DNA from: Triatoma infestans
Taxonomy: Eukaryota > Arthropoda > Insecta > Hemiptera > Reduviidae
Length of the DNA stretch: 64,000 bases
Direction: 5' to 3'
NCBI GenBank assembly: GCA_011037195.1
Contig: JAAEAF010003104.1
Location: forward strand, 1-64,000
Part shown: one piece after another, positions 1-11,212 of the stretch
How positions within the stretch are numbered: position 1 is the stretch's first letter
How the letters are laid out: every line of letters starts with the position of its first letter
Translations under genes and position numbers: made by a program
Notes under the pieces: generated by a model
What the model was told of the DNA's origin: nothing
Databases searched by the model: none
Seen by the model: only the letters and a program-made list of their open reading frames with translations

Positions 1-672
1 CAAAAATGGCTCCGATGATTTTCTTCCAACTTAACATATCAACTACAAATACAAAGAGCTACAATTTCTCTGGCAAAATTCATTTAACGGCACTTATGGG
101 GGAGGATTGGGGTTAACTTTTCATCTAAAGTGCTATTTCAATTTATTATACAATTCTGTCATTTAAATAATATTAATTAGAATTGAATATGTTGTTGAAA
201 TTCTCCGAGTTTGCAAAAAAAAAAAAACGCATAACCGGAAGTGCGTTTAGTTTACCACTTTACTAAATGATTTTTTTTTTCGCGATTTCTTCAAAAATAG
301 CTCCGACGATTTTCTTGAAACTTCTTATATAAATTAAACATACAAAAATCTACAACTTTTATTTGAAACATTTCTCTGGGAAAATTAATTTAACGGCAGT
401 TATCGGGAAGGGGCTCATCTAAAATGCTATTTCAGTTTATTAAACAATTCTATAATCTAAACAAAATTAATTAGAAATAAATAGATGGCCAAAAAAATTT
501 CGAGTTTCAAGAAAATTAGTAAACCGGAAATGCGCTTTTACTAAACAGTTTTTTTCAGTTTTCAACGAATTTCATTAAATTTGATACACAAACTATAAAA
601 TTTGTCAATTATAATTTTGAGAACTGGAGTAAGAGAAAGTTGTGTGAGTGTTTCATACCAGATTTTTTTTTG
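1..672 (+). repeat. CCGGAAG repeat, right part (cut by window start)
   Basis: This copy of the most abundant repeat in the window holds the two inner monomers, each ending in an AACCGGAAGTGCG-type motif, and the right tip: GGAGTAAGAGAAAG followed by a GTGTGAGTGTTTCATAC-type hairpin and a T run. It encodes nothing. Short reading frames inside it are chance translations that recur in other copies. Confidence 0.85.
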
Positions 673-689
673 GGGGGGAGTAAGAAGTA

Positions 690-1495
690 GTAATACTGAA
701 CATAGTAATACGTAGAAACTAGACAGCGAAGGATGCAGCACCTAGCTTTCTGAGAACTGAAATATTAGACAGTTTAGTTTCACACACGAATCAACGAACC
801 ATAAAACATGAAAATAATTCGAGAACGAGAATTTAAAAAAAGAAAAAAAAAAACTCCATTGCTGTAATCCTATTACTTTCTCATACTCCTAGTGTAATAT
901 TTCCGGTTATATAATTCTGTAACCGGAAATATTCTCAAAATAAAATAAACCTACAAATAACATTACCAAAAGATTGTACACATTAGGGTGATTTGTTTAG
1001 CACCTGTATACTTCTACAAATCCCCCCATGAATAAATTGAACGATTTTACAACCTTTTAACAAATAATGTAGAAAAGAGGAGATTCTTATCCATCCATCA
1101 AGATAATGTAGTTTAAATTGGATTGAGAATTCGTGTAGATGCGTAATGAGAATGTGATTTAAACTAAAATATAAGCTAAAAGGAAACACAGCTTTGTTTT
1201 GTATTCATAGGTGGGAGACGAAGTGTGTGCACTGTTTGCCCGAGGCGTTTGGTAGTTACTACTAATACAGTACTGTGTCACGCCACATCCAAAACTTATT
1301 CCTCACTTAACGTCTAGTTTATTTCAACAGCGTTTGCTACCCTTATCTATCCACGTTCTCATGGGTATCACAAAGGTATTTATTTATGTATATTATTTAT
1401 ATTTTTTTCTTAATTATTTCCAAACATAATTTTCTAGGCCAAAAAAATTTAATGACACAAATTTTTGTATGGTAGTTATTTTTTTTAGCAACCAA
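690..1495. other. AT-rich stretch, nothing recognised
   Basis: I see no coding pattern, RNA gene or clear repeat here. A short GC-richer patch near 1200-1300 is also unassigned. Confidence 0.5.
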
Positions 1496-1499
1496 AAAT

Positions 1500-1693
1500 A
1501 TGATTTTAAACACTCACACGTAATTTCTCTTACTGTCAGGGTTTAATAATTTTATTAAATGAAATATTTGCTTTGAACAAATATTTCTTTCTTAAATGTT
1601 ACTCGAAATTTCTTGGCAACATATTTAATTCTAATTAATATGTACATACTATTTAGATGATAGAATTGTAATAATAAACTAAAAAAAAAAAAA
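1500..1693 (-). repeat. CCGGAAG repeat, partial, reverse
   Basis: A partial reverse copy abuts the next one. It has the ACACTCACAC tip and the conserved AATTCTAATTAATAT/ TTTAGATGATAGAATTGT block, but most of the inner monomer is lost. Confidence 0.6.
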
Positions 1694-2660
1694 AATCTGG
1701 TATGAAACACTCACACAACTTTCTCTTACTCCAGGTCTCAAAATTATAATTGACAAATGTTTATAGTTAGTGTACCAAACCAAATTTAATTAAATTCGTC
1801 GAAAACTGAAAAAAAAAAAATGTAAACCAGTAAAAGTGTACTTCCGGTTTACTAATTTTCTTGAAACATGGAATTTTGGCCATCTATTTATTTCTAATTA
1901 ATTTTAGTTTGGATGATAGAATTGTATAATCAACTATGATAGCATTTTAAAAAAAAACATAACCCCACCCACTCCTCCAAAAGTGCCCTTAAATGAATTT
2001 TCCCAGAGAAATATTTTAAAGAAAAGTTGTAGATCTTTGTATGTTTAGTTTATATAGGAAGTTTCAAGAAAATCGTCAGTAGTTTTTTTTTGAGAAAATC
2101 GCGAAAAAGTGAAAAAATTATTTAGTAAAGTGGTAAAGTAAAGGCACTTCCGGTTATCCGATTTTTTTTTGAAACTCGGAATTTCAACATTACATTCAAT
2201 TCTAATTAATATTATTTAGATGATAGAATTGTCAAACAAACTGAAATAGCAGTTAAGATGAAAACCTAACCCCACCCCTCCCCCAAAGTGCTCTTAATTG
2301 AATTTTCCCGGAGAAATGTTACAAATAAAAGTTGTAGCTCTTTGTATGTGTAGTTGATATACCAAGTTTAAAGAAAATTGTTGAAGCTATTTTTCAGAAA
2401 ATCGCAAAAACGTAAAAAAAAAACTAGTAAAGTGGTACTTCCGGTTGAGGAATTTTGACAGATAATGCACCGTCAGATCCCATGGCGATACCTAAACGTA
2501 ATATCAAGTTTCAACTTTGTACGGTTTTTCGTTTTTGAGCTAAAAACCACTTTTTAGGACTCAGGGGACCTCAAATCGGATATTTCCGGTGAAAACTCGA
2601 TATCGAAAATTTGACACGATTACAATACTTCCTCTTACTAGGAGTAAGAGAAAGTAAAAA
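1694..2660 (-). repeat. CCGGAAG repeat, near full length, reverse
   Basis: This copy is nearly complete, about 960 bp. It runs from the tip CTGGTATGAAACACTCACAC-ACTTTCTCTTACTCC to CTAGGAGTAAGAGAAAGT. The inverted ends CTTTCTCTTACTCC / GGAGTAAGAGAAAG are visible, as are three CCGGTT/CTTCCGG boundaries near 1845, 2148 and 2443 that mark monomers of roughly 300 bp. Confidence 0.85.
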
Positions 2661-2667
2661 GAAGAAA

Positions 2668-2930
2668 AAGCGTTCTGTGTGGATTTGAGAATGGATTTTG
2701 AGACGTGAAAAACAAGGAGCATACAATCAGTTAATGTCTGAACTTACGTTGGAGGACCCAAACACAATTCACAAATCTTGTAAGAATGAAACCATGTCAT
2801 TTCGAAAAGTTAGCTAGTAAAATTGGGCCTATTGTATGCGAACAAGATACGAAATTCAGAGCAGCTATTAGTGTGCGCGAAAGACTTGCTGTAATTGTAC
2901 GGTTTTCTTCACTCTATCACGGTAAACTTT
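2668..2930 (+). pseudogene. PIF/Harbinger nuclease (HARBI1-like) N-terminal remnant
   Basis: A decayed fragment of a PIF/Harbinger transposase. The + strand reads W-I-stop-E-W-I-L-R-R-E-K-Q-G-A-Y-N-Q-L-M, then LTLEDPNTIHK. After a frameshift near 2780 it reads HFEKLASKIGPIV and AISVRERLAVIVRF. This order (basic R-rich start, GAYN, L-ED, FxxL, I-RERLA) is the usual start of HARBI1-like nucleases. The catalytic DDE part is absent. It is an old copy with a stop and a frameshift. Confidence 0.75.
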
Positions 2931-2934
2931 ACTT

Positions 2935-3045
2935 TTAATATCCCATAATTCGGGTTTTTTTATGATACATGTCGATTAATTCTTCGACTTCTCTTTTCAC
3001 CCATTCTGGTTTCTCACCCATGTTAAGACGGTTGGTCAACTAAAG
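2935..3045 (-). pseudogene. Possible MADF/Myb-like fragment of the same Harbinger element
   Basis: Read on the minus strand, this stretch gives MGEKPEWVKREVEELIDMYH followed by K-K-T-R-I and a decayed tail. The W-x-REV-x-LI-x-x-Y pattern resembles the start of a MADF (Myb/SANT-like) domain. PIF/Harbinger elements usually carry such a second gene near the nuclease. Only one partial domain is visible, so the call is tentative. Confidence 0.4.
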
Positions 3046-3289
3046 CAATTTTTGTCAGGCGAGTTTGAACGTATGTAATACTGTTTACACCTACGTATAT
3101 AAATGTGTTGGACCATGTTACTGACACTTGAACTACATATATGAGACATAAATTTCGTACCGTTTACATTAGCGACACTTACTGTCCGACAGAAATTTCT
3201 TGCAATAAATGCCAGATCTAAACGTATCATTATAGGTCCGTATTTTGACAATAAAACATTGAACGCAGACATAGATATCTTCATTTCCT

Positions 3290-3600
3290 AAGTGAAAATT
3301 CTCCCCCAAGATCTGCTTGAAAATGGATCCTCTAGCATTTCGGCAAATGTCCAGCTCATGATGTGAGAGATAGTAAGGTGTTATCTAGATCTCACTTAGT
3401 GGATAAATTGGATTGGCATGTATGGTCCTATTCAATGGCCTACCACTTCCCCAGAGCCATGGTCTCTGGATTACTTCCTCGAGGGATACTTAAAAAAAAA
3501 AACAACAAAAGTTTATGGTAAAACATAAAAAAAAACTTTGGTTGTTTGGAGATTCTGGGGAATTATTGCGTTTCAAGTTTTGCTGAGCGCTGATATTGCC
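3290..3600. other. No gene seen
   Basis: Mixed-composition stretch. I recognise nothing beyond short chance frames. Confidence 0.4.
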
Positions 3601-4035
3601 ATAAATGTAGTTACATTAAGTAAACAGCAATGAAGTTGCTAATGGGCTTGCCAAATTGGGTGCCACTATGAATCAGCCTAGCCCTCCAGTCGACAGTGGA
3701 GCCGACTTATTGCTGTTGATTTTCAGGGAAACAATAAGAAATTTTGCTTGAAATATAGTGGTCATGGGAAGAGTTGGACAACTCCCAATAGATCACAGCA
3801 ATTGTATCCAGAAAGAAATTTAACAGGATACGACCTACTTCCAGGCTTACTTGCACCGTAACAGCTTGGCAGGATACTGTTCCTCTGTCTGTATGGTGAG
3901 AGTGTCATGAATGGAGACCAACTTGATTGCTTGTTCCGCTCTCACGGCTATAAGACGCTGGACCAGCTCCTTGGATATTTATCCAAGGAGATACGGCACT
4001 GTAATAGGCAGCAAGAAATTGTATAGCAGACATGC
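3600..4035 (+). pseudogene. Decayed LINE fragment with end of RNase H
   Basis: The + strand reads SNEVANGLAKLGAT, which matches the last conserved RNase H block (GNE-AD-LAK-G) of I-type LINEs. Further on, LTAIRRWTSSL and KTLDQLLGYLSKEI-like segments occur in different frames. Stops and shifts are numerous. The fragment at 59.7 kb has a similar FAKLGAS block and may be the same family. Confidence 0.45.
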
Positions 4036-4552
4036 CAAGTATTAGGCATAATTAGAGAAACAACTCTACACGACGATGAGTGTGAAACACTCATACGACG
4101 TTCTCTTACGGCAATCTAAACAGTATAACTGACATATTTTTTCTAACTTATATATTAAAATGTTTTCTTGCCTTCAATTTTATATTATTGTCTAATCCAA
4201 GAATCTAAATTTAATAATAAAAACTTTTAAAAGCTTAACCTCTTCTTCCTCCAAAACTTCTTTAAATGAAGCAGTGCACTAAGGTGACATTACGCGCCAA
4301 TGACAAGTGACCACAGATGTTGACGCAAAAAAAAAAAAAAAAAAAAAATTAATCAACGGACATTATTAAAATTATTCACTGTGACCTGTTCTTTTATTGA
4401 CATTTCCTGACAAATCTAATGTTGTGCCGAATAATATTGTCAGCCAACAAAACAATGTGATATTATACTATGACATACTATATAAACATGAGACTAATAT
4501 AATAATAAAAATAACGAACGCAAGTTGGTAACACTGTAGAAAAAAAAAAATC

Positions 4553-4800
4553 AGTTGTGAAACACGCTTTCTCTTACTCCTCCAATTCTTAGTGTTATTA
4601 ATGTCTTCAATATTTTACAATAGAAGAATCGAAATTTAATAAAACGATTTGTTTTTTCACACTCTCCACCCCCAAAACCTCCCGCTAAAAATTTTTTTTT
4701 TTTTTTTTTTTTTTAAATGTCAAACAAAAGTGTTAGATCTCTGTATAACTGGTATACTAAGTTTAACGAAATCGTATAATAAACGGAAAACCCTTTCAAG
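4553..4800 (-). repeat. Degraded CCGGAAG-type repeat piece, reverse
   Basis: It begins with TGTGAAACACGCTTTCTCTTACTCC and keeps the AAGTTTAACGAAATCGT motif of the repeat. The rest is diverged and carries a long T run at 4691-4715. A similar tip lies at 4081-4115. Confidence 0.5.
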
Positions 4801-5104
4801 GAAAACATAACCTTTCTCCCAAAGCCCAATTTTAAGTTGTTTTTTTTTTTCAGGAAGGGCGCTGCTAATTAATGAAATCTCACGAAATAGCCTTAAATTT
4901 AATCATTTTAATAATAATAAAATAATAAGGAGTGCTAATAACCACAGCAGCTGATACGCCCCTCAAAATAATAATAATAGGGTGTATAAAAAAAAAAACA
5001 ATTACCGTTTTTCTAACTAAAAAATTTCCATGAACTTTAAAAAAAAAAAAAAACTCATCCATATAATTAATGTTATATTACTCTGTAGTATGTTTCTATG
5101 ATAC

Positions 5105-5195
5105 AATAATGAGAGGCAGGTGTTGGTGTAGTGGTTATGAGCATGGGCTTGTAACTGGGAAGTTTCCAGTTCGAATCCTGCGTATAAACTGCTTA
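5105..5195 (+). repeat. tRNA-like sequence, probable SINE head
   Basis: An A-box-like stretch (TGGTGTAGTGGTTATGAGC) is followed about 35 bases later by a B-box AGTTCGAATCC, the spacing of a tRNA internal promoter. No clean acceptor stem or CCA-ready end is visible, and an AT-rich body follows. A tRNA-derived SINE is more likely than a working tRNA gene. Confidence 0.45.
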
Positions 5196-5661
5196 ATTTT
5201 TATATTTGTTTGAAAAATTTTAATCGTAAACTAGTTACTTCCGCCCCCGTCCACGGTACCTAATTTGATAATTGGGACGTTAAACCCGCCTGAAAAATAG
5301 GCATTATTTGTACTTTATACATATTATGTCCCCTTCAAAATAGACAGTTGAATTTTGAGCTTTTTTTTTTTGAAGAAAAAAAAAAAATCATGACTGTGTT
5401 TCCATGACGATATGTTGTTACAAATTTTACGTCATAATTAGAAGAAAAAACAATGTAAAGTTGCTGATGCTACGCGTGCTCTATGTGAAATCACAAGGGG
5501 ATGACGTTGAAATATTTTTTTTGGGTAATTCTGAGGAATTTGAGACGTAATCAATCAGACGTTTTTGTGAGCAAAATTTGCAATTTAAAAAAAAATTCTC
5601 ATTTTATATATACAACTCTATTAAGAGGAGTGTAGGACATGTGTTTGTTTCGTACCACTTT

Positions 5662-6640
5662 TTTACTTTCTCTTGCTCCTAGTAAGAGGAAGTGTTGTAA
5701 TCGTGTCAAATTTTCGATATCGAGTTTTCACCGGAAATATCCGTTTTGAGGTCCCCTGATTCCAAATAAGTGGTGTTTAGCAAATGGTCTGTGTGTGTGT
5801 ATGTATGTATGTGAACACCATAGCTCAAAAACGAAAAATGTAGGAAAGAAAGTTCAAACTTGATATTAGTTTAGGTATCACCATGGGAACGAAGTTCGTT
5901 ATGTCAAATTTCCTCAACCGGAGTACCACTTTACTAGTGTGTTTTTTTCGTTTTTGCATGTTCTCAAAAATGGGCCACGATTTTTCTTTAAATTCTTATA
6001 TCACACACACACAAAGAGCACTACTTTTTGACATATTTCTCCGGGAAAATTCATTTAAGGGCACTTCTGGGGGAGGGTTGGGGTTAGGTTTTCATCTTAA
6101 CTGCTATTTCAGTTTATTAGACAATTCTGTCATCTAAATAATGTTAATTAGAATTAAATATGTTGTTGAAATTCCGAGTTTGAAAAAAAATCAGATAACC
6201 GGAAGTGCGTTTGTTTTGACACTTTACTAAATGATTCTTTCATTTTTTCGCGATTTTCTCAAAAAATGGCTCCGACGATTTTCTTGAAACTTCGTATACA
6301 AAATAAAAATGCAAAGATCTACATCTTTTATTTAAGACATTTCTCTGGAAAAATTCATGTAAGGGCAGTTTTTAGGGGAGGGCAGGGGAGCTTCCCCTAA
6401 AGTGTATCATAGTGATTATACAATTCTATCATCCAAACAAAATTAATTAAAAATAAATAGATGGCCAAAATTCCAAGTTTCAAAAAAATTAGTAAACCGG
6501 AAGTGCGCTTTTACTGGACAGTTTTTTTTCAGTTTTCGACAAATTTCATTAAATTTGGTACACAAAGTATAAAATTGGACAATTATAATTTTGAGAACTG
6601 GAATAAGACAAAATTGTGTCAGTGTTTCACACCAAAAAAA
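5662..6640 (+). repeat. CCGGAAG repeat, near full length, forward
   Basis: The copy runs from ACTTTCTCTTGCTCCTAGTAAGAG to GAACTGGAATAAGACAAAATTGTGTCAG. Monomer boundaries (AACCGGAGTACC, AACCGGAAGTGCG, AACCGGAAGTGCGC) lie near 5917, 6199 and 6495. A short TG/ATGT tract at 5789-5810 is typical of the left arm. Confidence 0.85.
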
Positions 6641-6649
6641 ATTTTTTTT

Positions 6650-7650
6650 TTTTTTTATTAAAATATTTTTTGATAATGAATCCATGAAAAACAAAATAAA
6701 TAAATAAATCGGAATATTTTTTTCAAAAATCTAATAAAGCTTAAGTGATGATTGTGAGTGGAAATGTCCAAGAATAATATATCTCCAAAAGAAAGGTTAT
6801 CTGTACCTTTTACTTTTTTTTAAAAAAAAAAGTTATCTCCCTTAGAAAGAACTATATCGAAAAAATATGTAAGGAGGTATAAATTTCTCTAAAAATTTTA
6901 GTCATGTTCAGTCTTATCGCCAGCACTGATATTTTTGACTAGATATGAACAAAAATAGGTTAGAGTAACCTTCTTTCTAGGAAAGAAAAATTAACCGAAA
7001 TATTTACTTATGCAATAGTCCTCTACCTATGTAATGGTTAGCCGTAGCGCCATGATAGCTGAACGTTTGAGGCATAGTCTGGCCCAGCTGTGATATTTAG
7101 TGTTTAGTACGTTAGTCGAGTTTGAAACCCCTTAGTTTTTTGGCTTTATATTTTATTTGATTAAAATAAAATAATGAGTAGATGGGAACCTAATCAGTAG
7201 ATGGAAGTAAATCCCATCTGGAAATATTAAACATTACTTTAGTTCTTCTATTTTACTAGCTATGTAACAGGATTAATTAAATGATAATTTTTACTTATTT
7301 GATTAGCGAATAAACTTACACATTTATACTGAACTTTAACTGAACGAGTAACTGAACGAATGTTGTACAAACATTTTTGCTTTAAATACATTTTTTTTTT
7401 TTTGCATCAGTTAATCATCAATAAACAAAAACAACATAAATTAGGTAAAAGATTAAACTTTGACAATATTTTCAAATAAAAAGCTTAGACTTCCTTGATG
7501 AAAAATTATTATAACAAGGTGGCGATAGTTTAAATTTTATAATTAATTATTATAATTTATAATTGAATTATTATTTTTAATTTCTTACTGCATTAAAAGA
7601 AAGTATTGGGAAGGTTTCAAATTTCCATCGGCCTAAAAAGAGAACCCCCC
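6650..7650. other. AT-rich stretch, no gene seen
   Basis: No supported gene. A weak tRNA-like string near 7045-7130 (ending AGTCGAGTTTGAAACCCC) resembles a B-box region but has no convincing A-box partner. Confidence 0.4.
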
Positions 7651-7654
7651 CAAA

Positions 7655-8108
7655 AAAAATCTAGTGTGAAACACTCACACAACTTTCTCTTACTCCAATT
7701 CTCAAAATTATAATTGACAAATTGTGTACTTTGTGTAACAAATTTAATGAAATTCGTCGAAAACTGAAAATACTGTACAGTAAAAGCGCACTTCCAGTAA
7801 AAGCGCACTTCCGGTTTACTAATTTTCTTGAAAATTGGAATTTTAGCCAACTACTTATTTCTAATTAATTTTTGTTTGGATGATAGAATTGTATAATCTA
7901 ACTATGATAGCACTTTAGAGAACAACATAACTTCACCCCTCCTTCAAAAGTGCATTTAAATGAATTTTCCCAGAGAAATGTTTTAAATAAAAGTTGTAGA
8001 TCATTGTAAGTTTAGTTTATATAAGAAGTTTTAAGAAAATCGTGGGAGCCATTTTTGAGAAAATCGCGAAAAAGTGAAAAAAATCATTTAGTAAAGTGGT
8101 AAAGTAAA
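7655..8108 (-). repeat. CCGGAAG repeat, right half, reverse, broken by a LINE
   Basis: It starts with the GTGTGAAACACTCACAC tip and holds one monomer plus part of a second. It stops at GGTAAAGTAAATGCA where a LINE begins. The other arm resumes at 9906. About one monomer is missing across the insertion compared with the copy at 1694-2660. Confidence 0.8.
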
Positions 8109-9905
8109 TGCAGGCTGCCCGCAGGGTGGGGTCCTTTCCCCGCTTCTGTGGTGCATGGTTGTGGATGAACTGTTGGAGGAGCTTAGTGATACTGGATGCT
8201 CCGTGCTGGGCTACGCTGATGATATGTGGTGGTAGCCAGAGGCAGGCACGGATCTATAGTCGGGGAGCTCCTTCAAGAGGCGCTTAGGCGCATAGAACAA
8301 TGGTGCAGTAGGGTGGATCTTGGGGTAAATCCACAGAAAACCACTCTTGTACCATTTACCAGGTGGAGGGACATTGAGGCATATAAGGCTTTGTCCTTCT
8401 TCGGGAGGATACTGTATGTGTCAGATAGAGTTAAGTATCTGGGAGTTATCCTGGATACTAGGCTCACATGGAACGCACATCTATGCTGTGCTACACGGGC
8501 CTGTGGGAAGTCATGGGGGCTAACTCCAAGGATGACCCACTGGATATATACTCGGGCCATTATACCGGTCATAACTTATGGCGCGGTGGTATGGTGGCCT
8601 AAGACGGAACAGGAGACAGCCAACAGATGCCTCAGTGGAGTACAGAGGCTGGGGTGCCTCCTCATTACGGGCGCCTTTAGAAGTGCTCCGACATCTGCGC
8701 TGGAGGTGCTGCTGGGCTTGGCACCGCTGCACTTGTTAGTGCAAGCGGAGGCGAGGGCCAGTGCACATAGATTGCGCAACAATGGTCTTTGGAGACAGTG
8801 TGGCTCCTTAGCCAAACATCTGGACATATTGCTAAAGGTCAACCCAGGCCCTGTGACAGACATGGCCCAGGATAGCATCTGTCCAACATACAACTTCGAG
8901 GTTCCATTTCGGGTGTTCCTAGGTTCTAGGGCGGAATGGTCCAAGGGGTGGGAAAAACGCTACCGGACAGGACCTCTGTGGTTCACGGATGGTTCTAGGA
9001 TGGAGTGTGGGACTGGAGCAGGAGTATACGGAATGAGCTCAGAGGTACTCATTGAGAGGCCTTTGGGCAGGTATTCCACTATATTCCAGGCTGAAGTGTT
9101 TGCCATTAAGGTCTGTGCCGAGGAGAACCTGCGTAGAGCCCCAAGGGGCAAGGTCATACGCATTTGCTCGGACAGTCAGGCTGCACTGAAAGCCCTAGAG
9201 GCTTACAGAACTACCTCATCCCTGGTGAAGGAATGTCGAGAGGCATTGTCGAGACTCTCCAGGCACAACAAGGTACAGCTGTTGTGGGTGCCTGGACATG
9301 CAGGGGTTGAGGGTAATGAGACAGCTGATCAACTGGCCAGGAACGGGGCTAACACTCCGTTCATTGGTCCAGAGCCGGTCCTGGGAATAACTGGCGGAGC
9401 AATTCGTGCAGCGATTAGAGAGTGGGGTCGCAGTAAGCATGAAGAGCTCTGGAGGAGGAGCCCGGGTGTTATACACAGTAAAAGGATGATGCCAGGACTG
9501 TGTAAACGAAGAATCCAAATGACTCTTAGTCTGAGTAGAAGCCAGATTTCTCTGGTGACGGGACTATTTACGGGTCATGGTAGGTTCAGGAAACATTTGT
9601 ACAAGGTAGGACTCATTCGAGCGGAACCCTTGTGCAGATTATGTCAGGAAGAGGAGGAAACGGCCTCCCACCTGTTGTTCGATTGCGTTGCAATAACCAA
9701 ATTGAGGTATGAAACCTTTGGTACTTTGCGACCTGAGGAGATAGTAGCTAAAAATGACCTGGTGGTGAAGGCCCTCAAACTCTTTAAGGAGGGAGGGTTT
9801 GTCTACTAGGAACTATCGGGGGTGGCACAATAAGTCTCCGTTGGCTGCAGTGCCGGGATATAGCCCACCCGAGGTTGGATAATAATAATAATAATAATAA
9901 TAATA
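8109..9905 (+). mobile_element. 5'-truncated I-type non-LTR retrotransposon
   Basis: A LINE fragment with the end of the reverse transcriptase, a linker, RNase H and a CCHC knuckle. Its 3' end is a (TAA)n tail at about 9880-9905, a tail type known from I-clade elements. It sits inside a CCGGAAG repeat. The first bases already encode the RT motif GCPQGGVLSP, so the upstream part (endonuclease, RT fingers) is lost. A second, shorter copy of its 3' end lies at 43957-44150. Confidence 0.85.
8110..9809 (+). pseudogene. LINE ORF2 fragment: RT palm end, RNase H, zinc knuckle
   Basis: The protein copied and inserted the element. Bases 8110-8220 encode GCPQGGVLSP and the catalytic YADD. A one-base frameshift near 8222-8232 then separates this from an uninterrupted 527-residue frame (8226-9809). 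In that frame the RT thumb segment YLGVILDTRLTW is near residues 71-82. The RNase H follows with all four acidic residues present: D255 (FTDGS), E290 (FQAEVFA), D316 (CSDSQAAL) and D368 (GNETADQLA). The knuckle is C470, C473, H482 and C487. The long open frame suggests a fairly recent insertion. It is 5' truncated and shifted, so it is not functional on its own. Confidence 0.85.
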
Positions 9906-10182
9906 AAGTGTTACTTCCGGTTGAGGAATTTCGACAAATGACCCACCGTCTGATGCCATGGTGATACCTAAACAAAATATCAAGTTTTAGCTTTCTACGG
10001 TTTTCGTTTTTGAGCTATATTGTTCACATACACCACGCACACAGACACACACAAAGAGATCATTTGCTAAAAACCACTTTTATGGACTCAAGGGACCTCA
10101 AAACGGATATTTCCGGGGAAAACTCGAAAATTTGACACGATTACATTACTTCCTCTTTACTAGGAGTAAGAGAAAGTAAAAA
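9906..10182 (-). repeat. CCGGAAG repeat, left arm, reverse
   Basis: This continues the repeat interrupted at 8108, from GTTACTTCCGGTTGAGG through the ACACACAC tract to CTAGGAGTAAGAGAAAGT. Confidence 0.8.
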
Positions 10183-10508
10183 TGGTTGTGTTAGAATAGT
10201 GGTCCTTCTCTCTTTGTTTTTGTTTCTCCCAAAAGTAACCCTTGTTTTTCAATGTTTTATTGATGCGGATATCGTTTCTGTTATTATATTAACAGAAGAA
10301 GAAAGTTATGACAGTGAGAATACAAGTGAGGAAGATTATACATTTCAGTGACGACATTAAATTCTGTTGTAATTTTATTTGATTATATCGATCAAAGGGG
10401 ATTTAAATATAACGACATAGTTCTAAGAAACTATGAAATATTAGTTCTAAGAAAAAATTCGAACCTATATTTGAAAATTATTAAAAGATTTTCAAAAACA
10501 AACGAAAA

Positions 10509-10595
10509 TCATTCTCTTGGCCAGCGGCGCTTTAAACATCTTTGGGAAGATTTCTAGGTATGCACAAGGGGGACATGTTAGTGATGTGTGGATTG

Positions 10596-10646
<51 letters not shown>

Positions 10647-11212
10647 GTGGAATCTTGTGTAGAATTATTCTGTCAGTTCGAGTATAAATAGAATCTAGTG
10701 GTCGGTGTATAGGCGTTGTGGTAGTGACATTGGTGATAATACGTAAAATCTTGTTTTGAATGGCCTATATCCGTTTCCGTATGTCCGTCAGTTTGGCGGT
10801 CCCCCAGACCTGGAATCTTAATAATTAATTATCAAATTGGTTTTATTATAGATTTGTAAATGTGAAGTTTCTTTCTCATATCTAATTTAGATCCTTTATC
10901 GAGTAAGCGTTTAACAAGATGACATCTAGGTTGTTTCCAAGGAATGTCGAGGTTTCGTTACATGAGTGTTCCATGTTAGGCGTCTGTCTAGGTATATAGT
11001 CCAAGATAGCGATATCCTTCTCGTAAGGTATGGGTGTGGTGTTGCTTTATGTTGTGGTTACTTTGTTTCATTAATCTTGATTTTTCCCACAGTTTCAAAT
11101 GTTCTTGTATGAGATTTAGATGGTCCTGTAAATTTGAGGATGCTATAGTGACATCTTTGTTAGTTGAAAATATAGCTATGTCGTCTGTGTATAGGTAGCT
11201 AGTAGTGGGTCA
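10509..11212 (-). pseudogene. Jockey-like LINE, RT end and C-terminus, decayed
   Basis: Read on the minus strand, YTDDIAIFS is the RT catalytic box, followed by LQDHLNLIQEHLKLWEK. Next come GYRYLGLYT and IYKSIIKPI, FQVWGTAKLTDIRKR with IQNKILRII, and finally LKRRWPRE before a stop at 10509. This order is typical of Jockey-clade ends. Several frameshifts and stops are present. A TG/CA microsatellite (10596-10642) lies inside the former coding part. It is bounded on both sides by CCGGAAG repeats. Confidence 0.75.
10596..10642. repeat. (TG)n microsatellite
   Basis: An uninterrupted TG dinucleotide run of about 23 units within the Jockey-like relic. On that element's strand it reads as CA. Confidence 0.95.

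Noticed and set aside
983..1189. 68-codon frame on the minus strand
   Set aside because: No motif, biased AT composition and no supporting splice or polyA context; it looks like chance.
6443..6694. Short open frames on both strands at 6461-6661 and 7617-7850, similar in sequence to each other (MAKIP-FKKISKPEVRFYW)
   Set aside because: They look like a repeated small protein, but they are translations of the same monomer of the CCGGAAG repeat, are not conserved in frame among copies and run into T runs.
8273..8944. Minus-strand frames of 99-122 codons opposite the LINE ORF
   Set aside because: Shadows of the + strand LINE coding sequence, caused by its higher GC content.
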